Source: Bacillus cytotoxicus (lineage in GTDB: Bacteria; Bacillota; Bacilli; Bacillales; Bacillaceae_G). Taken from it: a stretch of 64,000 nucleotides of DNA. This document shows positions 29,440 to 37,678 of this stretch, piece by piece. The stretch covers positions 124,001 through 188,000 of the forward strand of contig NZ_JAMBOP010000002.1 of NCBI RefSeq assembly GCF_023715645.1. The letters run 5' to 3'. Under the pieces are notes generated by a model. The model had not been told where the DNA came from. It made no database searches and saw nothing but the letters and a program-made list of their open reading frames with translations. A program made the translations under genes and the position numbers. Numbering within the stretch: position 1 is the stretch's first letter; each line of letters starts with the position of its first letter.

Positions 29440-30342
29440 ATGCAGTACCCAGAGCCATTACAATACGGAGATACCGTTATGATCATCGCTCCAGCTGGCC
29501 CCCCATCTTTAGATCACATTTTGCAAGCAAAACAAAAATTCGAAGAGATGGGATTATGCGTTATCATTGGAAAGAGTGTACAAGAAAAACGAGGCTATTT
29601 AGCTGGAGATGATACCGTTCGTCTTCATGATTTGCACGAGGCCTTTACAAACCCATATGTAAAAGGGATTTTTTGTGCTAGAGGAGGATATGGGGCTGGT
29701 CGCCTTCTACCTTTCATTAACTATGAGCTCATTCGAAGTAACCCTAAAATTTTTTGGGGTTATAGCGATATTACAGCTTTACATATCGCTTTCGGGCAAT
29801 TTGCAAGGCTTGTTACGTTTCATGGCCCTATGATGGAGGAAGTTGGAAAGGGACTTGATACGCTCTCTTTCTCTTCCTTCAATCAACTTTTTCGTCCGTG
29901 CTCTATTATTCTAGAAGGAGGAGCGTTTCTTCACTCTTTCAATTGTTGTATCACTGCTCCTCTTGTCGGCGGAAACTTGGCTGTCATTACAAGTACGCTT
30001 GGTACACCGTACGAAATTGATACAAAAAATAAATTATTATTATTGGAAGAGATCGGCGAAGAGCCTTATCGCGTCGATCGTATGTTAAATCAATTACGCT
30101 TAGGAAAGAAATTTGAACAGTGTGCCGGCGTTATTTTTACAAGTTGTCACAAATGTACATCTTCAAAACCAGCTTTATCTATTTCTGAAATTCTATATGA
30201 TTACATTATCTCTTATCATATTCCCCTTTTGTATAACTTACCAGTTGGTCATATACAACCAAATATAGGAATTCCTCTTGGTGTCCCTGCTACAATAAAT
30301 GGGAAACAAAAAACGCTTTCTATCTCTTCTGGTATAAAGTGA
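29440..30342 (+). CDS. ldcA: LD-carboxypeptidase (S66 family)
   Basis: 300-residue cytoplasmic serine peptidase removing terminal D-Ala from muropeptide tetrapeptides in wall recycling, or acting on related peptides. Catalytic Ser in FWGYSDITALH (about residue 110), Glu in LLLEEIGEEPYRVDR (about residue 203) and His in PVGHIQPN (about residue 270). ATG is spaced 7 nt from AGGAGG; a TTG directly before it is the alternative. The stop codon TGA lies in the first bases of a family B repeat. Confidence 0.93.
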   Translation: MQYPEPLQYGDTVMIIAPAGPPSLDHILQAKQKFEEMGLCVIIGKSVQEKRGYLAGDDTVRLHDLHEAFTNPYVKGIFCARGGYGAGRLLPFINYELIRSNPKIFWGYSDITALHIAFGQFARLVTFHGPMMEEVGKGLDTLSFSSFNQLFRPCSIILEGGAFLHSFNCCITAPLVGGNLAVITSTLGTPYEIDTKNKLLLLEEIGEEPYRVDRMLNQLRLGKKFEQCAGVIFTSCHKCTSSKPALSISEILYDYIISYHIPLLYNLPVGHIQPNIGIPLGVPATINGKQKTLSISSGIK

Positions 30343-30600
30343 AACTTCCGTCAGTGGGGGTTTTCTCTTCATCCTCCACTGACGGTTAGCCCGGCCAATC
30401 GAGCTTTTACGGGCAGTTATCCCCCACCTATCTTCTTTAGAAAAGCGGAAGCGGCTCGCTCAGAATCGTAGGGCGTTGGAGCACCCGACAGAGAGGCTCT
30501 TTTTGCCTCGTTCGAGGGAGCGAAACGACCGGAGATTCTAGCCGCTAGATCTGGACAACGTTTTCCTCTCAATATAGAGATCCACGAATAGCGGGATCAA
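30336..30600 (-). repeat. Family B repeat at the 3' end of ldcA, interrupted by family C
   Basis: Starts TAAAGTGAAACTTCCGTCAGTG, containing the ldcA TGA, and forms the hairpin CCGTCAGTGG/CCACTGACGG. It continues through CGGGCAGTTATCCCCCACC to ATCTTCTTT, is broken by the element at 30439-30559, and resumes GTTTTCCTCTC...ACGAATAGCGGGA. Confidence 0.85.
30439..30559 (+). repeat. Family C element inserted in family B
   Basis: About 121 bp from AGAAAAGCGGAAGCGGCTCG to GCCGCTAGATCTGGACAAC. It is GC-rich, with terminal complementary ends AGCGGAAGCGGC / GCCGCTAG. The uninterrupted family B copy near 49800 shows that the flanks join exactly at CTTCTTT|GTTT. Similar elements are widespread in Bacillus. 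A truncated relative is at 52413-52467. Confidence 0.75.
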
Positions 30601-30663
30601 GTAAACTTTTCATCAAGGAGAGTTTCTTCATTTTCTCTGACTCTTATACTACTTTTATAGGAA

Positions 30664-30704
30664 AATAAAAAGGAGAAGCTTGTCTTGCTTCTCCTTTTTC
30701 CATT
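30664..30704 (-). terminator. Terminator of the Asn-rich gene
   Basis: AAAAAGGAGAAGC/GCTTCTCCTTTTT perfect 13-bp stem; T-rich on the minus strand. Confidence 0.88.
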
Positions 30705-30706
30705 CA

Positions 30707-30910
30707 TTAATTCTTATTGTTGTTATTGTTGTTGTTCTTATTATTCCACATGTTCCAACCATAACAGCAGTTATATTTATTATTATTATTGTTATTCTTG
30801 TTATTATTATTGTTATTGTTGTTGTTGTTGTTGTTATTATTATTGTTGTTCCACATGTTCCAACCATAACAGCAGCTATTCTTATTGTTATTGTTATTGT
30901 TGTTAGCCAT
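30707..30910 (-). CDS. Asparagine-repeat protein with two CCYGWNMWNN units (67 aa)
   Basis: From the ATG 4-5 nt after GGGGG the product is about two-thirds Asn. Two copies of CCYGWNMWNN (about residues 13 and 48) alternate with runs of 7 to 17 Asn interrupted by single Lys or Tyr. The DNA is a near-pure AAY repeat. Cys pairs could be cross-linked or bind metal. Such low-complexity, Cys-containing proteins in B. cereus are sometimes spore-surface proteins, but that is a guess. It has its own ribosome site and terminator, which supports a real gene. Confidence 0.7.
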   Translation of the reverse strand: MANNNNNNNKNSCCYGWNMWNNNNNNNNNNNNNNNNNKNNNNNNKYNCCYGWNMWNNKNNNNNNNKN

Positions 30911-30978
30911 ATACCCCCATCCTCTCTTGGTCAAGCTACTAATACTATATGTCCCCTTGAAAGAATGGTAACGGCAAT

Positions 30979-31377
30979 TTATTGATAATAGTTAAAAATT
31001 CTTCCCGAAGCAATATCAGCAATTTCTGGAGGTGTAAATGTTTTATCAAGATCTGTGCCGACATTTAAGACTGCTGTTGCTTCCGCATCAATGCTATCAA
31101 ATAACTCTTTTCCGCGAATCGAAATAACAGGTACATCTTCAGGCAATGCAGCTTGTAAAAATTCAAGTTGCGTAAAAAATGGTAAAATCCATCTTCCTTC
31201 CCCTTGAAAATAGCGTAAATGCACTATTCCTTGTGTATCTCCTTCTTCTATATCAACTGTTCCTGCAACATAAACGTGTGTTGTTAATAATGTTTCATAA
31301 AATTCTTTTTGCTTTTGTTGATCTCCATCAGCTAATGCTAATAATGTTTCTATTTTTTTTACTGGAATATGTGCCAT
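30979..31377 (-). CDS. SseB-domain protein
   Basis: 132 residues from MAHIPVKKIETLLALADGD. The sequence matches the SseB N-terminal-like fold (strands HVYVAGTVD, ILPFFTQLEFLQAA, VLNVGTDLDKTFTPPEIADI). In Bacilli these are stand-alone cytoplasmic proteins of unknown function, and the domain name comes from a secretion-linked protein, so no secretion role is implied. ATG chosen after GGGTGGGG; a GTG three codons upstream is the alternative. Confidence 0.8.
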   Translation of the reverse strand: MAHIPVKKIETLLALADGDQQKQKEFYETLLTTHVYVAGTVDIEEGDTQGIVHLRYFQGEGRWILPFFTQLEFLQAALPEDVPVISIRGKELFDSIDAEATAVLNVGTDLDKTFTPPEIADIASGRIFNYYQ

Positions 31378-31654
31378 ACGCCCCACCCTGCTTTCAAAAT
31401 TATTGTAATGTAATTATACAAAATATTCTTATTTTTTTCTATAAAATTATTTTTTACAATAACATCAAGTAACTGCTCAGTCATTCATGTATTTGTCTTT
31501 TCAGAAGTACATTACAACTGATATGGAACATGCCTTCCCTCAACGAAAATTTCTTTTATTATATTTATTCAAAAAATTCATAAAACACTCTTGCAATGAG
31601 CATAAGAATGTTTTGTTGTGTATTAAAATACAAAATCGAGAAAGGGGCACCACA

Positions 31655-31837
31655 GTGAAAATTTGGTTTTATGAAAAATTAACTACCACAAATGATTTAC
31701 TCGGTATTTGGGATAACGTTCCCACAATTCCGCGAATCGGTGAGAAAGTAGAAATTTTAAAGAAAATACGTACTGTAACAGACATTACATATATAAAAAA
31801 TGGGAATAATTTTCATGTTGAAATTCTTATTTCCTAA
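31655..31837 (+). CDS. Small protein of unknown function (60 aa)
   Basis: GTG start 7 nt after GAAAGGGG; the product begins KIWFYEKLTTTNDLLGIWD and ends NFHVEILIS. It looks like a compact beta-barrel or SH3-like fold of short strands, no membrane segment. Upstream in-frame codons to 31487 lack a ribosome site. I do not recognise the family. It converges on the CPBP gene and shares a terminator with it. Confidence 0.65.
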   Translation: MKIWFYEKLTTTNDLLGIWDNVPTIPRIGEKVEILKKIRTVTDITYIKNGNNFHVEILIS

Positions 31838-31848
31838 AGAAATAAGCT

Positions 31849-31873
31849 CTCCATTACTTTCAGGAGAGCCTTT
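31849..31873. terminator. Bidirectional terminator, stop codon of the CPBP gene in the stem
   Basis: GCTCTCC/GGAGAGC stem, 9-nt loop, T-rich right side. The minus-strand TGA is formed inside the stem. Confidence 0.7.
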
Positions 31874-32930
31874 CTCTTTCATCTGCTTTTTTTATCACAA
31901 CTGTATCATTCACTAGTTCCACTTTTACATAATCACGTTCTTCTAAACCTAAATGATTGACCGCTTCATCTGGTAATTCAACAGCCATGTAGCGCTCTGT
32001 GAAGACAACTTGACTATATGTAGCTTGCTCTGCAATCAAATCAACTTGTTTTTCTTCTTTAATACTTCGCAATGATGGCAGTCCAACTTCTTTTACAGTG
32101 CGCCAATTTCGACGAATAAAGGGAATAAGCCATAATAAGCTAATAATAATAACAACAAGGCCGATCCATAAATTACTCTGCGCTTGCAACTCAGCAATTT
32201 TTACCGGTTCCTGTGCGCTGCTATCACTAAATTGAATAATGGTAACGACAGTATTGTTTAATGCATGCACAATTATATTTGTCCATAAGCTTTTCGTTTT
32301 AATGTATAACAGGCACATTACAACACCGAATAAAAAAGCACCAATCACATCTATGTGCCCAAATCCAAAAATCAGTGAAGAAATAATAATGGCCCGTTTC
32401 ATCCCCCACTTATACGCCATTCGGTTTAAGAAAAAGCCTCGAAAAATCACTTCTTCCATAATTGGAGCAAATATGCAAGCTGAAATGACACTAAAAATCG
32501 TTGTAAAAGTAGTGCTCATATCAATAACATTTCCATCACTTAATAAATCAACTAAAAAATCAGGAATCAGCTGAGCTAGTATGTAAAATTGAATAAATGA
32601 AATGCCGAATGAAAAAATCATTCCCATAGCCGTAGCGATTAAAATAAGGCCCCATGGAATGGACAATGGTTTATCAAAAAAACTCGTAAATACTGCATTA
32701 TGCTTTTTCATCTTATAAAACAACCACAGTAATGGAAATGCAAAGAAAACGAAAGTGTCTGTGACAAATTCCAATACATTCTCTTCAGCACCTATTCCTC
32801 CTAGCAGAAGGTATACAAGGAATGAACTTAGAATCATCCATCCAAAAAAACTACGCAGTCGAATACGCGAAAATGCAAGATTAATAGAAAACACCTCCAA
32901 CATGATATATATAACTTGAAAAACCAACAT
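31860..32930 (-). CDS. CPBP-family intramembrane protease with C-terminal AbrB-like domain
   Basis: Up to 356 residues. About eight membrane helices; the CAAX-protease/bacteriocin-processing motifs are present: EEVIFRGFFLNR (about residue 160), FGFGHIDVIGA (about residue 190) and VHALNNT (about residue 222). The last 45 residues (RYMAVELPDEAVNHLGLEER through VVIKKA) are soluble and look like a SpoVT/AbrB or MazE swapped-hairpin domain. The start is uncertain: GGAGGTG lies at about codon 12, followed by no ATG, and a family A repeat abuts the 5' end. Confidence 0.85.
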   Translation of the reverse strand: MLVFQVIYIMLEVFSINLAFSRIRLRSFFGWMILSSFLVYLLLGGIGAEENVLEFVTDTFVFFAFPLLWLFYKMKKHNAVFTSFFDKPLSIPWGLILIATAMGMIFSFGISFIQFYILAQLIPDFLVDLLSDGNVIDMSTTFTTIFSVISACIFAPIMEEVIFRGFFLNRMAYKWGMKRAIIISSLIFGFGHIDVIGAFLFGVVMCLLYIKTKSLWTNIIVHALNNTVVTIIQFSDSSAQEPVKIAELQAQSNLWIGLVVIIISLLWLIPFIRRNWRTVKEVGLPSLRSIKEEKQVDLIAEQATYSQVVFTERYMAVELPDEAVNHLGLEERDYVKVELVNDTVVIKKADERERLS

Positions 32931-32937
32931 AAACCAC

Positions 32938-33020
32938 TTTTTTTAGATGGGCGAGAGCGTCTAGCCATACTTGGAGCGGTCAGGACCCTTTTCTGCCACG
33001 GACAATGTGAAAATAAAGGG
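32938..33020 (-). repeat. Family A repeat, partial reverse copy
   Basis: TTTTAGATGGGCGAGAGCGTC through GGAGCGGTCAGGACCCTTTT to GCCACGG, then an abrupt change. It lies directly upstream of the CPBP gene and may carry or have displaced its promoter. Confidence 0.75.
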
Positions 33021-33151
33021 TGCTAACAAAAAGTGAATATATCTATATTATAGTATCAATACGCTGCAATTTCTTCCTTTTTTTACAAACTTAACCCTGC
33101 ATCATCCTACTACTTTCCAAAATAAATCCCCGCTTAAGCGAGAACGTATTC

Positions 33152-33928
33152 TTATAAAACATCACGTTTTTGGAACAATGCACTCGAAGCAACGAGTAAA
33201 ATTACAAAATGAGCTAACACAAATAGCAAGGAAGTTGTAAAGCTAAACTCTGTAAATATTGGTTTTGCTCCTTGACTTAATAACTCATTACTATCATACA
33301 TATTTAAATTCAAGTGAAACAATACAATATATTTTGCTGTACCTTGAGCAAATTGGAATACTAGCAATTTTAACATTCCCTCTAGGAAGAAGAAAAATAG
33401 TGTAATAACTAATGGTAAAACTGATTTTCTAAAAATATTGGCTAGCAAAAATGCAACTGTTGGATAAAAGAATATCGGTAAAATATTATATGCAAAGCGT
33501 TTTAACAAAATTGCAAAAGTTACTGCTCCAGTGTCCCCGCCAAACGCAATAAGACCAATTAACATTGCTATAAGTAAAGCAGTAATACATACGAATAATA
33601 TCGCTAAGAGAACTGTAATATACTTTGAAAATAAGATCGTAACTCGCTTTCGCGGACGAATTAACAATTGTTTAATTGTTCCTTTTTGAAACTCATCTGT
33701 AATTGTGCGGGATGCTAATGTAACTCCAAAGATTGTTGTAAACGTAGCAATCATGCCGATATTTTGCTCTGCAAACATAATAAATCCTTCAATTTTGATT
33801 TCAGGCGGAGCCCATTTTTTAATAATAACTGCTGCGGCAATTTCTAATACTGCTAACACAACTAACAATATATACATACTCTTTTTCGCATGTAACTTTA
33901 AAAATTCATTTTGAATTAATTTTATCAT
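33152..33928 (-). CDS. ABC-2 type permease
   Basis: 258 residues, six hydrophobic helices, starting MIKLIQNEFLKLHAKKSMYI, the common opening of NatB/BcrB-type permeases. The FQKGTIKQLLIRPRKR segment after helix 2 is typical of this family. One base overlap with the upstream ATPase shows they form one exporter. Substrate unknown; peptide antibiotic or sodium export are typical. Confidence 0.88.
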   Translation of the reverse strand: MIKLIQNEFLKLHAKKSMYILLVVLAVLEIAAAVIIKKWAPPEIKIEGFIMFAEQNIGMIATFTTIFGVTLASRTITDEFQKGTIKQLLIRPRKRVTILFSKYITVLLAILFVCITALLIAMLIGLIAFGGDTGAVTFAILLKRFAYNILPIFFYPTVAFLLANIFRKSVLPLVITLFFFFLEGMLKLLVFQFAQGTAKYIVLFHLNLNMYDSNELLSQGAKPIFTEFSFTTSLLFVLAHFVILLVASSALFQKRDVL

Positions 33929-34830
33929 TATGCTTTTCCTCCTCCTGTAACTGCTAAGAATTCATCTTCTAATGATTTATTTTGGATTGTTACACTGTAC
34001 ACAAGAACATCAGCATGCACTAAATTTTTCACAAGTTGCGGAATTTCCTCTTTCATAATAGATACAATAATTTTGTTTTCTTGTATGGTTCCTTTAATCA
34101 GTTCATTCGCTTCTTCTACTTGATCCACTTCAAACGCTACTACGAGTTGCTCATCGCCTTTTACCTGCTCGCGCAAACTATACTCTTGCACAAATTGTCC
34201 ATTCTTAATAATAACGACACGATCACACATCAGCTCAATTTCACTTAATAAGTGACTGGATACAATGACTGCAATGTTTTCCTCTTTTGCTAAACGCTGC
34301 AAATAATTGCGAATTTGACGAATTCCTGCTGGATCTAAACCATTTGTTGGCTCATCTAAAATTAAAATTTTTGGATTATGCAATAGCGCTTGGGCAATCC
34401 CTAAACGCTGTTTCATACCAAGAGAATATGTTTTTACCTTTTTATGAATCGCATGTTCTAGCTCAACAAGCTTTATAATTTCAGCAATCCGTTCTTTATC
34501 AATTGGTGTAACAGCCATATTCGCAAAATGCTTTAAATTTTGCATTCCTGTCATATAATCATATAGTTCAGGATTCTCTACAATCGCTCCAATGTACTCT
34601 AACGCTTTCTCTCGTTCAGTACGTATACTATGACCACAGATTGTAATATCGCCTTCTGTTACTGAAATCAGCCCTGTCATCATGCGAATTGTCGTCGTCT
34701 TCCCGCTCCCGTTTGGCCCAAGGAAGCCGTATACTTCCCCTTCCTGTACTTCAAACGAAAGACCACGAATAATTCCGGTACTTCCTATTTTTTTATGGAC
34801 ATTTTCTAATTTCACTACTACATTTCCCAA
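33928..34830 (-). CDS. ABC transporter ATP-binding protein (BcrA-like)
   Basis: 300 residues with Walker A GPNGSGKTT (about residue 39), Q-loop region, signature YSLGMKQRLGIAQ (about residue 135), Walker B ILILDEPTNGLDP (about residue 155) and the H-loop SSHLLSE. The C-terminal ~90 residues form the extra domain usual in bacitracin- and lantibiotic-type exporters. Partner is the permease that follows with a 1-nt overlap. Confidence 0.93.
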   Translation of the reverse strand: MGNVVVKLENVHKKIGSTGIIRGLSFEVQEGEVYGFLGPNGSGKTTTIRMMTGLISVTEGDITICGHSIRTEREKALEYIGAIVENPELYDYMTGMQNLKHFANMAVTPIDKERIAEIIKLVELEHAIHKKVKTYSLGMKQRLGIAQALLHNPKILILDEPTNGLDPAGIRQIRNYLQRLAKEENIAVIVSSHLLSEIELMCDRVVIIKNGQFVQEYSLREQVKGDEQLVVAFEVDQVEEANELIKGTIQENKIIVSIMKEEIPQLVKNLVHADVLVYSVTIQNKSLEDEFLAVTGGGKA

Positions 34831-34844
34831 TGCCTATTCCTCCT

Positions 34845-35636
34845 TTAAACCTCTAATTTTTTGTCGATGATGTAGGATGCTATGAATATAAAAAGGAACG
34901 TCGATAACAAAGTAAAGCATACGTATGAAATACTCGCCCCTTCATTCATATAAAATGATGTTTCAAAAAAACCATTTTTATCTATAAATCCAATATGCTT
35001 GGTAGAGAATATATATCTATCTACTTTTTCCAAGAGAATAGTTATAAAAAATTGAATTCCACCTAGAAACACAAAGAAAAATATAAATAATATCTTACTT
35101 AATACCGAATTCACATTAAAAAGTTTTATAATTGTGATTATGAGATATATAGAAGTTAAAATACTAGTTAAATCTATAATCCATAAAAAGATAGAAAAGA
35201 AATGATGAAGCAACCCAAATTTATAAAAGTATTGCATTGCTCGTTGCATCTCTCCATTTGTATTTTTCCCGTAAATATCTAAAGAGAAAAAATGAACAAA
35301 TCCTAAACCGATTAAAGACAGTAGAATGACCAGTAGCGTAAAAAACAATAGGTTAGCATATATATAATTTTTAGCGGGAATAGCTGTATATCGAATCATA
35401 GAATTTTTTAACATTTTCCGAAATGATGAGACGGCTATTAATCCAATTGAAAATACCGTTATAGTAAATAATAATATAAATAAAACCAATATTACATTTT
35501 GTTTCATTGGAGTCATGTGCTTAGCAGAACCCATAAAATTAAATAAAAGAATAAGCGAAATCGTAATGAATCCTAGGTAAATCATCCATATTTTCTTTTT
35601 ATTACAGTTATATAAATAATGAAGAAGTGGATTCAT
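34845..35636 (-). CDS. Six-helix ABC permease-like membrane protein
   Basis: 263 residues with about six hydrophobic helices and few conserved features, starting MNPLLHYLYNCNKKKIWMIY. It overlaps the preceding ATPase gene by 4 nt (ATGA), which marks it as its membrane partner, similar to YtrC/D-type arrangements. It differs from the second permease of the operon and has no clear family motif. Confidence 0.8.
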   Translation of the reverse strand: MNPLLHYLYNCNKKKIWMIYLGFITISLILLFNFMGSAKHMTPMKQNVILVLFILLFTITVFSIGLIAVSSFRKMLKNSMIRYTAIPAKNYIYANLLFFTLLVILLSLIGLGFVHFFSLDIYGKNTNGEMQRAMQYFYKFGLLHHFFSIFLWIIDLTSILTSIYLIITIIKLFNVNSVLSKILFIFFFVFLGGIQFFITILLEKVDRYIFSTKHIGFIDKNGFFETSFYMNEGASISYVCFTLLSTFLFIFIASYIIDKKLEV

Positions 35637-36331
35637 TGTCCAAAAACCTCCTTGAACAATTCGTGTATTGCTTTTCCTCTTTGAAAACGAAGATCTTCTA
35701 CATTTTCATGTAACACAATTTCTCCGTCCTTTAAAAAGATGACTTCATCAAATAAGCTTTCAATTTCGCCAATTAAATGAGTAGAAATTAAAATTGTGCA
35801 GTCTTCACGATAAAATTGTAAAATTAACTCTAGTACATGCTCTCGTGAGACGAGATCAATTCCGCCAAGCGGTTCATCTAGTACATACAGTTTCGCATGC
35901 CTTGAAAAGGTTAAAATAAGTTGTAGCTTTTCTACCATTCCTTTTGATAAAGCATTAATTTTTTCTTCTAATGGAATTTTCAACTTTGCAATTGTATCCA
36001 CCGCTTTTTGAATATCGAAATCTTCGTGAAAATCGCGATAAAAAAACAAAGCATCTTTTACAGTCATCCACTCTTCAAATATAGGACGATCAGACATGAA
36101 TGAGACGATTTTTTTCGTTTCTCGACTTACTTTCTTATCAGCAATGAAAATATTTCCTTGGGAAGGGTGTTGTAAACCAACAATCATTTTCAGCAGCGTC
36201 GTTTTTCCACTACCATTATCCCCGACAAGACCAATAATTTTCCCTTCTGTTATTGTGATGTTTACATCTCTAATAACAGCTTTTAAATCGTAACGTTTCC
36301 ATAGATTTTCTATTTTCACTAATTCTCGCAA
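35633..36331 (-). CDS. ABC transporter ATP-binding protein (YtrB-like)
   Basis: 232 residues: Walker A GDNGSGKTTLLK (about residue 38), signature ALSKGMVEKLQL (about residue 128), Walker B LYVLDEPLGGIDL (about residue 150) and H-loop STHLIGE. It starts inside the end of the GntR gene. Together they resemble the ytrAB unit that responds to wall antibiotics. Confidence 0.92.
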   Translation of the reverse strand: MRELVKIENLWKRYDLKAVIRDVNITITEGKIIGLVGDNGSGKTTLLKMIVGLQHPSQGNIFIADKKVSRETKKIVSFMSDRPIFEEWMTVKDALFFYRDFHEDFDIQKAVDTIAKLKIPLEEKINALSKGMVEKLQLILTFSRHAKLYVLDEPLGGIDLVSREHVLELILQFYREDCTILISTHLIGEIESLFDEVIFLKDGEIVLHENVEDLRFQRGKAIHELFKEVFGQ

Positions 36332-36708
36332 CTGTTCTCCCCCTTTTTCTCTTCTAATGAAGAATGAAGAATGGACAACATTTCCACTTCTGAAAACCCT
36401 AAGTTGTTCATTCCATTTATAAAGGCATGAAGCAACTCTTTCGCCATATCTTTTCGCAGCTCCATAATTTTCTCTCCTTCAGTTGCTACATATCTTCCCA
36501 TTCCTCTACGTGTCTCAACGATACCCTCGCGTTCTAACTCCTGAAATGTACGTTGAATTGTATTCGGATTCACTTGTAACTCACCCGCTAATTCACGTAC
36601 AGAGGGAATTTTACTACCAGGCAATAAATGACCTGTTACAATTTCCTTTTTTATAAATTCCATCACCTGAATGTAAATTGGAATGTTGGGAGAAAATTCA
36701 ATTTTCAT
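36319..36708 (-). CDS. GntR-family regulator, YtrA subfamily
   Basis: 129 residues: an N-terminal winged helix (IPIYIQVMEFIKKEIVTGHL, LPGSKIPSVRELAGELQVNPNTIQ) and only a short C-terminal helical dimerisation part, as in YtrA. It is the first gene of the operon with the two ABC systems, and a 26-bp inverted repeat upstream is its probable operator, so it is likely an autorepressor relieved by envelope stress. Confidence 0.92.
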   Translation of the reverse strand: MKIEFSPNIPIYIQVMEFIKKEIVTGHLLPGSKIPSVRELAGELQVNPNTIQRTFQELEREGIVETRRGMGRYVATEGEKIMELRKDMAKELLHAFINGMNNLGFSEVEMLSILHSSLEEKKGENSCEN

Positions 36709-36726
36709 TTCTTCCTCCTATTGTTT

Positions 36727-36752
36727 TAGTGTGCTAATTAAATAGTACACTA
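36727..36752. promoter_or_regulatory. Probable operator of the YtrA-like repressor
   Basis: TAGTGT and ACACTA half-sites separated by 14 bp, centred between the GntR start and upstream DNA. Spacing and position fit YtrA-type sites. Confidence 0.6.
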
Positions 36753-36781
36753 TGATACAAAAAATGTAAACTTTTTCTCGC

Positions 36782-36820
36782 AAAAAAGAGCGCCCTATAC
36801 ATATAGAGCACTCTTTTTAT
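36782..36820 (-). terminator. Terminator of the nrd operon
   Basis: AAAAAGAGCGCCC/GAGCACTCTTTTT imperfect stem with T tract on the minus strand, touching the nrdF stop. Confidence 0.7.
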
Positions 36821-37209
36821 TAAAAGTTAAATACAAAATCATCATCCGATAATTTTTCAACATTTGTTGCTTTTACATAACCATTCCCTTTTACAGAGAA
36901 GAAATCATGGTTCTTCGTATCTGTACGTAAACCATTTAATACGATTGGGTTAATTTCTTCTTCTTCAAAGTGCGGTTCTAATCCTAAGTTCATTAACCCT
37001 TTATTCGCATTGTAACGAACGAAACGATTTACCTCTTCCACAAGGCCAATCGATGTATAGATTTCATCTGTATACGCTGTTTCAATTCCGTACAACTCTA
37101 ATAACAGATCCTTCGTTTCTTTTTGCACTTCTTCTTGTTCTTCAGCAGAAAGTTCTGCAAAAACTTGCTGTGCTAAAATACCGACGAATACGCCGTGGAT
37201 GGACTCGTC
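36820..37209 (-). CDS. nrdF: Ribonucleotide reductase small subunit, exon 2
   Basis: C-terminal 129 codons of NrdF, starting at GAC of the metal-ligand motif DESIHGVF and ending KLSDDDFVFNF, the tail that docks into NrdE. The codon phase is preserved across the intron. Joined to exon 1 the protein is 322 residues, the usual length. A short ATG upstream is inside the intron and is not a real start. Confidence 0.93.
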   Translation of the reverse strand, partial: DESIHGVFVGILAQQVFAELSAEEQEEVQKETKDLLLELYGIETAYTDEIYTSIGLVEEVNRFVRYNANKGLMNLGLEPHFEEEEINPIVLNGLRTDTKNHDFFSVKGNGYVKATNVEKLSDDDFVFNF

Positions 37210-37678
37210 CTTAGTCTTCACATAGGTTCGCTATTCCTATATCGCTTTCGCAGCTTACTGTTACCAGTAAGAAGAGACCATATCACCTACCTTTACAGGT
37301 AGCCTTCCATTTCGATTTAAGGGATTTTCACCCACCGCTTGGCCCTACTCCTATTGCGGAATTTCACCGCCTACGGGATGGTCGTTGAACGTTCCTTTAT
37401 CTATATATCGCACCCACCATTGTTTGTATAACTTACGATGACGGATGCGGCTGGCTGTGCCACCCGATAACCCATATTTTTCCGTACATGTTATCGCCAG
37501 ATAAAGGCTTCGCTGCTGATTATCCTCCTTTGGCTATCCCCCAATCTATCTTGGATAAATTAAGAATAAGCTGTATGAATCTTCTCGTCAATATCGTGAT
37601 GAAAAGGTCCACAGTAGGACTTCCCAGCAATTAGAAAGGTTTTTCAATCGACATTACTGCCGAAAGCCGCTAAAGTCA
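37210..37678 (-). mobile_element. Group I intron in nrdF (469 nt, no ORF)
   Basis: Boundaries follow group I rules: exon 1 ends with T (CGT), the intron ends with G, and splicing joins Arg to DESIH. Conserved core elements are visible in order: P (AATTGCTGGGAA), Q (AATCAGCAGC), R (GTTCAACGACCA) and S (GTGATATGGTC). No endonuclease gene. Similar introns are known in nrd genes of the B. cereus group. Confidence 0.9.

Noticed and set aside
30680-30985. Val/Ile-rich frames on the plus strand opposite the Asn-rich gene
   Set aside because: They are the complement of the AAY tract; ribosome site and terminator belong to the minus strand.
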